64,000 nt of DNA from an uncultured Eubacterium sp. (GTDB lineage Bacteria; Bacillota; Clostridia; Lachnospirales; Lachnospiraceae). Both the position numbers and the translations under genes were made by a program. The DNA is taken from assembly GCA_910578975.1 (NCBI GenBank), contig CAJTRZ010000011.1, positions 1 through 64,000 of the forward strand, read 5' to 3'. The notes beneath the pieces are model-generated. The model had not been told where the DNA came from, made no database searches, and saw only the letters and a list, made by a program, of their open reading frames with translations. Within the stretch, counting starts at the first letter, position 1. Every line of letters starts with the position of its first letter. This document shows positions 34,884 to 44,432 of this stretch, one piece after another.

Positions 34884-36341
34884 TTACTCGGACAATAATT
34901 CAATTCCTTTTCTGATACGTAAAAGACTTTCTTCCTTTCCAAGTACTTCCATAATCTCAAAAGCTCCCGCCGGTGTCATCTGCTTTCCTGATACTGCTGT
35001 ACGAAGCGGCCATAATGCCTGACCATTTTTGCACTCTTTCTTTGCAATATACTCAAATACCACATCATGCAGTGCCTCTGAAGAATAGTCCTCTGTTCCC
35101 TCCAATATTGGAAGAAGTTCCTGTAACACTTCCAAAGAATTTTCCGAATTGGTCTTCATTTTCTTATGAGTATACATTTCCGGACTGTATTCCGGAAGTT
35201 CCTCAAAGAAATCTATCATATCGCCAATCTCTGGAAAAATTTCAATACGTGTTTTTACCATATCCATAATTGTGTTTAAATCTAAATCCTTGTTAATTAC
35301 TTTACGGACATATGGTTCTGCCATCTCATAAAATTTTGCATTTTCCATTGCTTTAATATATTCGCCATTCATCCATTTTAACTTCTGAATATCAAATACA
35401 GATGGACTTTTATTCACCTTATGATAATCAAAATTTTCTATTAACTCGTCTAATGAAAATATTTCCTGATTGTCCTCCGGACTCCAGCCAAGAAGTGCAA
35501 TATAGTTTACAATCGCTTCCGGCAGAAATCCCTGCTCAACCAAATCCTCATAAGAAGAATGACCAGAGCGCTTACTTAACTTTTTATGATTTTCGTCTGT
35601 AATCAGTGGAAGATGCACATATTTTGGTGAATCCCATCCAAAAGCCTCGTAAAGTCTCTGATATTTTGGAGATGATGAAATGTACTCATTTCCTCTTACT
35701 ACATGGGTAATTCCCTGCAAATGGTCATCAATAACATTTGCAAAATTATATGTCGGATATCCATCGGACTTAATCAAAATCATATCATCCAGTTCTTTGT
35801 TCTCAACTGTAATCTCTCCATATAACTCATCAATAAATGTAGTCGTTCCCTCTGTCGGCATATTAATACGGATAACATATGGTTTTCCGGCATCCAGATT
35901 TGCCTGGATTTCTTCTTTTGACAAATTCAGACAATGCTTATCATAAACTGTAATTTCTTTCCCATCTTCACCTACAGATGTCTTCAATGAATCCAGTCTC
36001 TCCTTATCACAGAAACAGTAATATGCATTTCCACTTTCAATCAACTGTTTCGCATATTCTAAATAAAGACCCGATGCCTGACGTTCACTCTGAATATAAG
36101 GTCCAAATCCTTTATCCTTATCTGGTCCCTCATCATGAATCAGTCCTGTAGCTTCCAGCGTTCTATAAATTATATCAACTGCACCTTCTACATAACGTTC
36201 TCTGTCAGTGTCCTCTATTCTTAAAATAAAATCTCCACCTGCATGTTTCGCAATTAAAAACTCATAAAGTGCTGTTCTCAAATTTCCTACATGCATTTTT
36301 CCTGTAGGGCTTGGTGCAAATCTTGTTCTTACATTTGACAT
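34884..36341 (-). CDS. gltX: Glutamyl-tRNA synthetase
   Basis: The 485-residue class I enzyme has the HIGH-type motif FAPSPTGKMHVGNLRTAL and the KMSKS-type motif KLSKRSG, plus ILRIEDTDRERY and VVRGNEYISSSPKYQ. It charges tRNA-Glu (perhaps also tRNA-Gln in organisms using GatCAB). YYCFCDKE resembles the zinc-associated segment of the family. It has its own strong promoter and no T-box. Confidence 0.95.
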   Translation of the reverse strand: MSNVRTRFAPSPTGKMHVGNLRTALYEFLIAKHAGGDFILRIEDTDRERYVEGAVDIIYRTLEATGLIHDEGPDKDKGFGPYIQSERQASGLYLEYAKQLIESGNAYYCFCDKERLDSLKTSVGEDGKEITVYDKHCLNLSKEEIQANLDAGKPYVIRINMPTEGTTTFIDELYGEITVENKELDDMILIKSDGYPTYNFANVIDDHLQGITHVVRGNEYISSSPKYQRLYEAFGWDSPKYVHLPLITDENHKKLSKRSGHSSYEDLVEQGFLPEAIVNYIALLGWSPEDNQEIFSLDELIENFDYHKVNKSPSVFDIQKLKWMNGEYIKAMENAKFYEMAEPYVRKVINKDLDLNTIMDMVKTRIEIFPEIGDMIDFFEELPEYSPEMYTHKKMKTNSENSLEVLQELLPILEGTEDYSSEALHDVVFEYIAKKECKNGQALWPLRTAVSGKQMTPAGAFEIMEVLGKEESLLRIRKGIELLSE

Positions 36342-36429
36342 TTTCTGTCTCCTCTCCTTCTATTTAACTGTTTAACCATCTTGATCTACATTCAATGATG
36401 TATTTCTTTTAGCGACAAAATTCCTATTT

Positions 36430-36458
36430 ATTATAATTCTTTTTAATGGTATTCGCAA
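36430..36458 (-). promoter_or_regulatory. gltX promoter
   Basis: Minus-strand TTGCGA (36453-36458), a 17-nt spacer and perfect TATAAT (36430-36435), 89 nt before the start codon. Confidence 0.65.
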
Positions 36459-36483
36459 GTATTGGAATAAGTCGATATACAAT

Positions 36484-36518
36484 AAAAATACCAGCGTGAA
36501 CACACAACTGGTATTTTT
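36484..36518 (-). terminator. Terminator of the small XRE gene
   Basis: AAAAATACCAG pairs with CTGGTATTTTT around a 13-nt loop, with T-rich sequence following on the minus strand, 22 nt after the XRE stop. Confidence 0.75.
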
Positions 36519-36539
36519 GTTTATATAGATATTTAACTC

Positions 36540-36770
36540 TCATTCCTCTTCACAAATTTCGAAACATTCATCCTGAAAAAATTCCATCAAATTCATTTCT
36601 AATCCATTACATATCTTATTCAATGTCGATATCGTAGGATTTGTTCCATTCATAATATTCATCAGTGTTGATTTCGGAATCGCAGACCGATACGCAAGGG
36701 CATAGTATGACATTCTTTTTTCGAAACATAAATCTTTAATTCTTTTAATAACTGCTTCGCTGGAATTCAT
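36540..36770 (-). CDS. Small XRE-family HTH regulator
   Basis: This 76-residue protein is one HTH domain (IKRIKDLCFEKRMSYYALAYRSAIPKSTL) with a short acidic tail. Short XRE proteins of this kind often act as autorepressors. It has its own terminator. The ribosome site AGGAGA lies directly after a copy of a 14-bp sequence repeated upstream, suggesting autoregulation at those sites. Confidence 0.8.
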   Translation of the reverse strand: MNSSEAVIKRIKDLCFEKRMSYYALAYRSAIPKSTLMNIMNGTNPTISTLNKICNGLEMNLMEFFQDECFEICEEE

Positions 36771-36779
36771 TACGCTCTC

Positions 36780-36842
36780 CTATATATGGTACTAAGGTTA
36801 TTTTACTAATAAAATTCACTACCTAGGACTATATATGGTACT
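36780..36842. repeat. Two 14-bp direct repeats upstream of the XRE gene
   Basis: CTATATATGGTACT occurs exactly at 36780-36793 and 36829-36842, 49 bp apart. On the minus strand the copies read AGTACCATATATAG, and the proximal one touches the XRE ribosome binding site. They are likely operators. Confidence 0.65.
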
Positions 36843-36883
36843 TATAAGGCTATTATTTTCAAAAATACGTAATTCATCCAAAT

Positions 36884-36920
36884 AAAAAAGACAAAAGTGA
36901 ATAACTATTCACTTCTGTCT
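36884..36920 (-). terminator. Terminator of the P-loop kinase gene
   Basis: AGACAGAAGTGAATA pairs with TATTCACTTTTGTCT (one wobble) and is followed by a T-run (CTTTTTTATTT) on the minus strand. Confidence 0.8.
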
Positions 36921-36926
36921 CTACGC

Positions 36927-37502
36927 CTATTTTAAATTATTTAAATATTCCTTTGCTTCTTCTATTGATTTCTTAAAAGAATCATCTGTTGAGTTATCAA
37001 ACAGGAATAAATTCTTAATTCCATCTGGAATTGTAAAATTCTGTTTGCTAATGTATTCATCCCAGTTTTCTAATTTCCATGTATCTCTGTCTGAGTTACG
37101 GTGAATCATTCTCTGCCTGCAAACTTCCTTATCACACTGAACCCACACAACTACCAATTCAGCGCCCTTCTTCTTAAGAAGCTCCTGTCTGAGATTTTCC
37201 ATATAACCAGGTGTTCTCACCTCTCTCGTATATGGTGCATTAATAAATACGGTATCATTATATTCTAACGCTTCCATCGCTAATTCCATAACACAATCGT
37301 ATTCTGGATTTCTGATTTCTGCTTCAAAGAAATCTGAACTTCTGTTATATTCTTGATTTGCTACAACAAAAATCTGTTTTGATAACGTAATTAATGTATC
37401 CTTGTCTAAGTATACGCAGTTTGGCATAGCCTTTGCTAATTTTCTTGTGACAAATGTCTTTCCACATGCCGGTGGTGATGTTACCAAAATTAATTTCTTC
37501 AT
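36927..37502 (-). CDS. P-loop kinase-like ATPase, zeta-toxin/nucleotide-kinase type
   Basis: This 191-residue protein has Walker A TSPPACGKTFVTRKLA, a lid-like RQRMIHRNSDRDTWK and hydrophobic core strands. It resembles small AAA_33 or zeta-toxin-like kinases that phosphorylate nucleotides, sugars or other small molecules. No antitoxin gene adjoins it. AGGAGG precedes the ATG. The substrate cannot be inferred. Confidence 0.7.
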   Translation of the reverse strand: MKKLILVTSPPACGKTFVTRKLAKAMPNCVYLDKDTLITLSKQIFVVANQEYNRSSDFFEAEIRNPEYDCVMELAMEALEYNDTVFINAPYTREVRTPGYMENLRQELLKKKGAELVVVWVQCDKEVCRQRMIHRNSDRDTWKLENWDEYISKQNFTIPDGIKNLFLFDNSTDDSFKKSIEEAKEYLNNLK

Positions 37503-37598
37503 AATATACCTCCTAATGCCTCTTACAGAAGTGTAAATGTGCCTGTTTAAAGCACACTCTTTCGTTAAAATATATTTTAACTTTCACCTCATATATCT

Positions 37599-37628
37599 AT
37601 TATAGAATTGTTTTCAAATTTAACCCAA
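37599..37628 (-). promoter_or_regulatory. Probable promoter of the P-loop kinase gene
   Basis: Minus-strand TTGGGT (37623-37628), an 18-nt spacer and perfect TATAAT (37599-37604). The -35 is weak. Confidence 0.45.
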
Positions 37629-38067
37629 TTTCTCTATATAATACCACTTTATACTATTTTTAGTCAACTAAATAAAAGCAATTATTTTACTTTTATTTTA
37701 ATTTATTTTTATCGGAATTTTGTTAAACTAATTTTTTAAATTTGTACCTTAGAAAAAATAGAAAACATACTTTGTATATAAAACAGGAATGGCGTTTCAG
37801 AATACTCCGAAACGCCACAAAATTGAAAGGGTTTAGATTATTATGTTACCTAAAAATCTAATACACTTATAGTTTAAAAATTAAAAATGTTTTTTGCAAT
37901 AAGACGCAATTACAATTAATTTTTTTGTTAATTTTGTATACTTTCCTGCTTTAATTTCTTAATTTCATAATTTCATTTAATAACTTTTGCACAATTTTTT
38001 TATATAATCACTTTTTTTGCTTTTTTGTATTTTCTAAAAAAAGTAAAAAAATGTTTTTATTGGCGGT
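37629..38067. other. AT-rich gene-free interval with one GC-rich hairpin
   Basis: About 440 nt of extremely AT-rich DNA hold no convincing ORF. The only marked structure is TGGCGTTTC (37790-37798) with GAAACGCCA (37809-37817), a perfect 9-bp stem with a 10-nt loop. No T-run follows on either strand, so it is not an ordinary terminator. It might be part of a small RNA. Confidence 0.5.
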
Positions 38068-38484
38068 TCAGCTATAATACTGATCATTATCTGAATCCTT
38101 ATCTCCTGACATTTTTATATTAGAATCATCCATTTTAACCTTTGGAATTACAACCGGAGGCAATCCGGCATTGACTAATATCGTTGTTATTAATGCTCTC
38201 ACATGAGGATATATTTCATCATAAGCCTTTTTATGTATTTCTTTTTTATCCATACCCTTTTCACAATCTAAAAAGGCTGTAGCACTTAATTTAAAGTTAA
38301 AGTCCATTGGAGCGTTCTTTTCCATCATATCAATGGTAAGGTTTGCTGCACAATGCAAATTATCATTTGTATATTTTACATTAAACGAAGCTCTCTGATT
38401 AATATCAAGCTGCACCTGTCCCTCAAGCTTATTCGTCAAATCAATTTCTTCAACCTTTATTCCTTTAAATATTAGTTCTCCCAT
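38068..38484 (-). CDS. SecB-like protein (tentative)
   Basis: This 138-residue cytosolic protein has strand-rich N-terminal residues and a C-terminal HVRALITTILVNAGLPPVVIP. That closely resembles the terminal helix and Gly-x-Pro-Pro loop of the SecB chaperone fold. FNFKLSATAFLDCEKGMDK would be a core strand. Related folds in Firmicutes include DUF1149. It begins 67 nt after the giant secreted protein gene on the same strand, so a role in keeping export substrates unfolded is possible but is inference. The ATG follows GGGAGGTGC. Confidence 0.5.
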   Translation of the reverse strand: MGELIFKGIKVEEIDLTNKLEGQVQLDINQRASFNVKYTNDNLHCAANLTIDMMEKNAPMDFNFKLSATAFLDCEKGMDKKEIHKKAYDEIYPHVRALITTILVNAGLPPVVIPKVKMDDSNIKMSGDKDSDNDQYYS

Positions 38485-38551
38485 ATTGCACCTCCCAAAT
38501 TCCGGTTATTATACAGGCAATTAATATAAACTCCTTTCATTAACTGCCATT

Positions 38552-41500
38552 TTATTTTTTTACTGTCACTTTCTTTACTTTACTCCAAGCTCCATAATAA
38601 GTCTTTTTATCAACTACCTTATAGGCTCTGACCTGAATAAAATATTTTTTCTTCTTCAACTTCTTAATTGTATATGATATTTTATTCTTTTTAATTTTCT
38701 TAATTTTAGCTTTCTTTAACTTCTTTTTACTCAAAGCATAACGTATATTATATCCGGCAACCCCCGAAACTTTCTTCCATGAAATTTTGACTTTCTTTCC
38801 TTTCTTATTAACAGCCTTCTTTATCGTCGCCTTCTTCACACTAACTTTCTTTGGTGCTGCTGTTGTCGTCGGAACTGGTCTATTTGGATTGTCTTCTGCC
38901 TCAATAACTTTTACAATACTTCCTTCACAACTACTACCAATTCCTGTGAGCGTAATTGTAATTTTTCCTGTTTCGTCTGTCACAGTTGTATAAGTGTAAT
39001 CTATATCTTTTTCTAAAGTTCTTCCATTATCCGGAACATTTACAGTTACAACTAATTGATTATTTTCAAATTTTGTCTTTATGCTTACATTTGACATCAA
39101 TCTTTTACTAATTGTAAATGTCTTTGTAATAGTACCAGTATAATTACCAATTCCACGAAGGGTAATTGTTGCTATTCCCGGATTCAAATTATTAATATAC
39201 TCCACTTCAAAATCTTTCATTGAAGACAGATTATAATCACCTTGCTTCATTTTAACAATTGGTTGAATTTCCATTTTCTTATACTCATACTGTGTATCAA
39301 CCTTTGAAAAGTCTTTCATTACAATATCTGATTCAATATCAACTGTACCAATTTTAAACTCTCCAACTAGCTGTCCTTCGTATGTACCGATACCTGTTAC
39401 AATTAATGTAGCTGTTCCAGCATCAATATTATCCTTATATGATACTGTAAAGTCTACATCTTCTTCTAACTGTGTCTCACCGTCTGTTACTGTAAATGGA
39501 ACAGTCTGCTCTTCTCCATTGAAAGCAAGATTAACTTCTTCCATATTCAAGGTGCATTTTGTCAGATCTTTTCCTTGAATTTCAACATCAATCGTTACTC
39601 CATCAGAAACTTTATCTCCACGTTTTGCAACAACCTTAAATACATGACCTCCCGCTGATAATCCATAATATTCATATGTTCCAGCATTTTGATTTTCTGC
39701 CAATAATACATCATCACAATAGATGTCATATGTCTGCTCAAAACCTTCTAATAAATCCGGCTCTTCAAATGATACTTTCACATTGCCAACACCTATACAT
39801 TCTGCTGACAGATTCTTTACTTCACTAAGCGGCATATCATCCATATCAATTGTTTTCGATACAGAACCGCCGTATTCTCCTACACCGGTTACAGTCACTT
39901 CTATCTTGCTTCCCGCATGACTGATAGAGTAAGTATAGTCACTGTTCTTTACTAATAACTTGTTGTTATATTTTACCTCTACAACCACTTCGCCATCATC
40001 ATCTAATATTACCTCTACCTGTGCATTTGCAATATCTGTTTTTTTAAGAACTGCAACTTCATATATCTGGAATCCATATGTAGCATGTCCATTCATGTTA
40101 ACTTTCAGATATCTTATCATATCTGACTCTACATCACTTATATCTGTTACCACATAGCCATTTACATCTGCATTCTTCTGCATAATTTCCCATGAAACTG
40201 CTTTTGTCTTTCCTATTTCATAAAATCCATTACCAGGATTCTCCTCATCAAATGTCTTTGATACCTGAATTGTATAATCACCACAGAATGTATTATCTGA
40301 TTTGTAATTCACCAAAACTCTTCCAATTAATGAAGCATCTATCTCTTCTCCCAGATCAATCACTACCCAGTCTGATGTTCTCTTGCTATCCCAATCAGAT
40401 GACCAGTATTTGTCCTTCTTTCCATCTGTAAGAACTGCCTTGTCTTTCCCCTCATTTGCATATGTGGAAGAAACATAAACCGGTTTGTTTAATGCTAAGT
40501 TCTTTTCTACAGATGCTACATTTGCTGTCTGATCCGCTATCTCCGGATATTCAACAGGATTTACGCCAATAATGGCAAATTCTTTAATCTGGTAACCATA
40601 TCCTGTATTTCCGTTCGTGAAGTGTAATTTTACATATCTGAATCTGTCCAATGTTACATCAGACAAATCTACATCAAAATGCTCCTGGTCAACTTCTACA
40701 TCACTATATGTTCCAATGGTCTCATAATTTTCACCATCTAATGATATGGAAACATCCCAATGTGTAACGTTTGTTAATCCATTCTGATTATACAGCAACA
40801 GAAAATCAATATTGTTTACTTTCTGTATTTTTGACTTACCTAAATCAATTACAAATGTCTGCTCTTTCGCACTACTGCTTCTTTCTGTATTAACAAATCC
40901 ACCGGAAGTTTTTCCATCTGTTAAAGCCCCTGCTTTATTCTCGTTACCTTCAGAACTTTGTGTATAATCAGCCGCATAAATCAAGTTATAATCTGTATTC
41001 AAATATTCTGACTCATCTATAGGAGCCCCACCTTCTACAGTACTTGCACTGCCAGCCATATTTGGTGTACTGTTTCTCTCATATCCAATGGCTGCCAGTT
41101 CACGAATCTGAAAACCGTAATCTTTAGCGCCATCTAACATATTGAGTCTGACATACTGATACTGCGTCAACTGAATACCACTCGTGTCAACTGTCAACTC
41201 ACGATTTTTGTAGGAGTAATCTGCCTTAGATGTATAAATTGTCTCAAAATTCTCACCATCCAACGACAACTGAATATTAAACTTTTTGCTTGCTGTAATA
41301 TCGCTTACATAATATAACATAAACGATTTCAGATTACTTACATCCTGAACACCATCCAATGTGACAGTCACTCTCTGATCAGTCTTCGCACCCCACTTTG
41401 TATTACAGAACGTTCCTGTAGAAAGACCATCTGTCAATGCAGTATCTGTATTTTCTGTCCCTTTGCTACTATATGTGTATGCGGCACCTTTCAAAAGATT

Positions 41501-43141
41501 AAAATCTGATTTTAATAATTGAAGTTCTGTCATATCCTCAGCATCTAAATAACTGTCTCCCGTGATGGCTGAAGTTGACTCTGTGTAATCAGCATTTTTA
41601 ATTGGTTCATACTGAGAATTATTTCCTGTTGGAACAATATATGTCGCATATGCTTCGTACTGTTCATTTTGAAAATCAATATTATTATAAACAGTGCAAT
41701 CCTCATATGTTGTTACTGTTGAGCCCTCTGATGCATAACCATTCAGACTGGTTCTGTTTGCATCTTCATCGGCAATATATCTTGGCTCTGTAACACTGGA
41801 TAAATGAATCATTGTTCCGCCGTTTCCATTTGCCAGACGTCCGAAGTTGATTCCTTTATTTAGCTCCTGCATGGAATACTGCCAATGTGAATGTCCTGTA
41901 ACCAATGTAGCATTTTTATATTGTGTCAACAAAGACTGCAGATTTTTTCCACTTGTTGTCTTTACTACATCTTTAAAATCTAAATCATAGGAATAATTAC
42001 CTGTATTTTTCAGATCTCCAGTACAATTATTATAATCGACTGCATCATTCTCTAATGTATTGACACCCAAATAGTAATGCTGGTATAAAAATACATTTTT
42101 ATCTTTGTAATTTTCCAGCTGTTCTTCTAACCAGTCCATTTGACCTGTTGTAACTAGTTTGTCCGTGTCATAAACCTCACCAGTCTTTGCAATATTATTA
42201 AAGAATATAAAGATATTCCCCCCTGCTTCAGTTACAAAATCTAGTCCTGGAACTGTCGTATCTATCTCCTCACCATCTTCTGTCTCCTTGTAAACGGTAG
42301 CGATAGGGTTTATCAATGCATCATTTGCAAGAATTTCATGTCCGTTTAATTTATTGTGAACTATTCCATCTTCATCTACTGTGAAATATGTACTTGTAAT
42401 TGAGTTATACCATCTGCTGACAGATGTATCTAATAATGATTTATTACTGGTAGATAATGTTGTTCTGGAATCATGATTACCAATAGCAGTCAGAACTGTC
42501 ATATCGGGATGCTTCGCAAGTGCCTCATTAAATCTGTCAAATGCCAGTTGCTCACCTGCCTGCGATAAATCACCTGACATTGCTACAAACCTGATTCCTT
42601 CATTATCTAAAAACTCTAACGCCTTATCCATGGCTGGTACCGCATCATCTTCTGCTACAGAACTATATCTTGTAAAATGCGGATCCGATAAAGATCCAAA
42701 TGTATAAGACTTCTCGCTGGCTTTAAACTGCTTATCTGCCGGAATATTATATGTGTATACCTGTTCACCCTGCTTATATACTACAACTGTTTTGGCGCCT
42801 TCCGGAATGGCAGTATAGTCATTGATAATATTAAATGCTCCCGCGCCATCTTTAACAACGACTCTTGCCAAATATGAATATTCATAGTTACCTCTTTTTA
42901 ATTTGTTTCCATTCTCGTCTCCCCAGAATACTTTGTATACACCATCTTCATTTGCGTTTATGTATATTGTACCATCTGCATATCCCGGGGTACTATACGC
43001 ATAATCATATCTGAATGCTGTTACTAAGTTTTCATCTGCCTTAACTACCTTCTGAAAATCTGCCGGTCCAAATGTCTGTACACTCAGTGCCATAGCCAGA
43101 CTCAGAACGATACTTAAGCTCTTTTTCATGTTCTTTCTCAT
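38552..43141 (-). CDS. Giant secreted metallophosphoesterase with F5/8-type-C-like domains and Lys-rich FN3 tail
   Basis: The ATG 43139-43141 (AGGAGG seven bases upstream) gives 1529 residues. A signal peptide is followed by an N-terminal beta domain and a calcineurin-like phosphoesterase (about 135-470) with SLSDPHF, MSGDLSQAG, AIGNHDSR, YQHYYLG and VTGHSHW, which supply the two-metal site. Three discoidin-like domains follow (ALTDGLSTGTFCN, ALTDGKTSGGFVN, VLTDGKKDKYWSSDWD), then several beta-sandwich repeats with VTGVGEYGG or VTGIGTYEG, and a very Lys-rich FN3 domain. It probably removes phosphate or cleaves phosphodiesters at the cell surface; the discoidin-like domains may bind glycans. 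Confidence 0.85.
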   Translation of the reverse strand: MRKNMKKSLSIVLSLAMALSVQTFGPADFQKVVKADENLVTAFRYDYAYSTPGYADGTIYINANEDGVYKVFWGDENGNKLKRGNYEYSYLARVVVKDGAGAFNIINDYTAIPEGAKTVVVYKQGEQVYTYNIPADKQFKASEKSYTFGSLSDPHFTRYSSVAEDDAVPAMDKALEFLDNEGIRFVAMSGDLSQAGEQLAFDRFNEALAKHPDMTVLTAIGNHDSRTTLSTSNKSLLDTSVSRWYNSITSTYFTVDEDGIVHNKLNGHEILANDALINPIATVYKETEDGEEIDTTVPGLDFVTEAGGNIFIFFNNIAKTGEVYDTDKLVTTGQMDWLEEQLENYKDKNVFLYQHYYLGVNTLENDAVDYNNCTGDLKNTGNYSYDLDFKDVVKTTSGKNLQSLLTQYKNATLVTGHSHWQYSMQELNKGINFGRLANGNGGTMIHLSSVTEPRYIADEDANRTSLNGYASEGSTVTTYEDCTVYNNIDFQNEQYEAYATYIVPTGNNSQYEPIKNADYTESTSAITGDSYLDAEDMTELQLLKSDFNLLKGAAYTYSSKGTENTDTALTDGLSTGTFCNTKWGAKTDQRVTVTLDGVQDVSNLKSFMLYYVSDITASKKFNIQLSLDGENFETIYTSKADYSYKNRELTVDTSGIQLTQYQYVRLNMLDGAKDYGFQIRELAAIGYERNSTPNMAGSASTVEGGAPIDESEYLNTDYNLIYAADYTQSSEGNENKAGALTDGKTSGGFVNTERSSSAKEQTFVIDLGKSKIQKVNNIDFLLLYNQNGLTNVTHWDVSISLDGENYETIGTYSDVEVDQEHFDVDLSDVTLDRFRYVKLHFTNGNTGYGYQIKEFAIIGVNPVEYPEIADQTANVASVEKNLALNKPVYVSSTYANEGKDKAVLTDGKKDKYWSSDWDSKRTSDWVVIDLGEEIDASLIGRVLVNYKSDNTFCGDYTIQVSKTFDEENPGNGFYEIGKTKAVSWEIMQKNADVNGYVVTDISDVESDMIRYLKVNMNGHATYGFQIYEVAVLKKTDIANAQVEVILDDDGEVVVEVKYNNKLLVKNSDYTYSISHAGSKIEVTVTGVGEYGGSVSKTIDMDDMPLSEVKNLSAECIGVGNVKVSFEEPDLLEGFEQTYDIYCDDVLLAENQNAGTYEYYGLSAGGHVFKVVAKRGDKVSDGVTIDVEIQGKDLTKCTLNMEEVNLAFNGEEQTVPFTVTDGETQLEEDVDFTVSYKDNIDAGTATLIVTGIGTYEGQLVGEFKIGTVDIESDIVMKDFSKVDTQYEYKKMEIQPIVKMKQGDYNLSSMKDFEVEYINNLNPGIATITLRGIGNYTGTITKTFTISKRLMSNVSIKTKFENNQLVVTVNVPDNGRTLEKDIDYTYTTVTDETGKITITLTGIGSSCEGSIVKVIEAEDNPNRPVPTTTAAPKKVSVKKATIKKAVNKKGKKVKISWKKVSGVAGYNIRYALSKKKLKKAKIKKIKKNKISYTIKKLKKKKYFIQVRAYKVVDKKTYYGAWSKVKKVTVKK

Positions 43142-43242
43142 AAAGAATCCTCCTAATACTACTCTCCCCTTTTCAATCTTGTCCATAGAATTTTATTTTA
43201 TCATAACCCTATTGATGGCTCAACCTTTTACTTCTATTCCGT

Positions 43243-43280
43243 TCAAAAAAAGAAACTCCCTTGTTTACAAAGGAGTTTCT
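43243..43280 (-). terminator. Terminator of the Cytidylate_kin2 gene
   Basis: AGAAACTCC pairs with GGAGTTTCT with a partly paired inner loop; seven T follow on the minus strand. Confidence 0.8.
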
Positions 43281-43310
43281 ATAATTAATTCATTTGCCAT
43301 TCACTATATG

Positions 43311-43907
43311 TTAATTACTTTTCGCATCTACATATTTTATAATAACATCTGTTACTTTATCTAAAGGAATATTTCCCGTACGAATACACAAATCGTATCC
43401 CCTAGAATCCCCCCACTTATTTTCACAATAAAAATTATGATAGGTTTTTCTCACCTTATCCATCTTTTTCATCTTTGCCAGTGCTGCCTTTTCGTCGATA
43501 TCCTCTCGTTCCATAACCCTTTTCATTTTACTCTTTTTGTCTGATGTAACAAAAACGCTAGTCATATTCTCATTGTCTGCTAATATTTCGTCAGCACATC
43601 TTCCGACCACTACAAAAGATTCTTTTTCTTCATTTGCTTTTTTTCTTAAAAACTCAAACTGCTTAATCGCTACATCCTGTTCAATAGATATAGCAGAACC
43701 TACGATTGGCATAGGCATAAAGGACAAGCTGATAGGTCTTTCATCATATCTCTCTATCATCTCTTCGCTATACCCTCCATCCTTTGCCACCTGACTTAAT
43801 AATTCCTTATGATATAAAGGTATATTATAGTGTTCTGCCAGTTTTTGTGCAATGACATGCCCCCCGCTGCCAAACTCTCTTCCAATTGCAATAATTACCT
43901 GTTTCAT
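43311..43907 (-). CDS. Cytidylate kinase-like (Cytidylate_kin2) protein
   Basis: The 198-residue protein has a P-loop IAIGREFGSGGHVIAQKLA and VVVGRCADEIL, typical of the Cytidylate_kin2 group common in Lachnospiraceae. RKTYHNFYCENKWGDSRGYDLCIRTG is the usual C-terminal lid and substrate segment. It is distinct from true CMP kinase, and its nucleotide substrate has not been established. It has its own terminator and follows the MMPL remnant. Confidence 0.82.
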   Translation of the reverse strand: MKQVIIAIGREFGSGGHVIAQKLAEHYNIPLYHKELLSQVAKDGGYSEEMIERYDERPISLSFMPMPIVGSAISIEQDVAIKQFEFLRKKANEEKESFVVVGRCADEILADNENMTSVFVTSDKKSKMKRVMEREDIDEKAALAKMKKMDKVRKTYHNFYCENKWGDSRGYDLCIRTGNIPLDKVTDVIIKYVDAKSN

Positions 43908-44019
43908 TGTTATCCCCTCCTACTCATTATATTCTGAATATTCAGTATTTATTTCTAATCCGTACTTACTATTCTTATATAAAATTATATCATAAAATTG
44001 TCTCAATATAAACTAGAAA

Positions 44020-44424
44020 TTATTTCAGAAACCGGACACTGCCCTTAACAATTAACTTGTCAAAAACAATAAACATTGCAGGCAGAATACATATTACACA
44101 TAACATACTGACAACCGCTCCTCTTGCCATAAGGAGACACAAAGAACTAATCAGAAGCTATAAATGGTAGCACTGCTCCTTTATAATAAGGAATTCCCAT
44201 ATTTGTAAAAATAGCAAACTCAATAACTGAAACCAATATTACAGATAATGTAATAGATTTAAAAACCAGCGAAATAATTAAAAATATCAGGAAGATAGAT
44301 ACAAAACTTATTGTGGCAAAATCTTTGTTTGTAATCTTAATCAAATCCTAGTGTAAAATTTATAAAACAAAGTTCTATAAATCTGGCTACTATAGTAATA
44401 GCTCTTCCATAAGAATATCCTCAT
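44020..44424 (-). pseudogene. Decayed MMPL/RND exporter gene with several internal deletions
   Basis: Reading the minus strand in shifting frames gives blocks that follow the order of the intact MMPL protein encoded just upstream. IFLWKSY matches IFLWHSY, ITIVARFIELCFINFTLGF matches VTTVAGFLALCFMTFTLGL, and an open 65-codon stretch (44147-44344) beginning MIKITNKDF matches LITITDEDF through PFIAS. LCLLMARGAVVSML then matches LCSLLSRGAIISMF, ending at TAA 44020-44022. The blocks are joined across deletions of roughly 35, 200 and 55 codons. It cannot make a transporter. It is visibly AT-richer than the intact gene. Confidence 0.85.
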
Positions 44425-44432
44425 CTCCTGCT

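Noticed and set aside
36927..37502. Zeta-type toxin of a toxin-antitoxin pair
   Set aside because: No epsilon-like antitoxin adjoins it, it has its own promoter and terminator, and the match is only to generic P-loop kinases.
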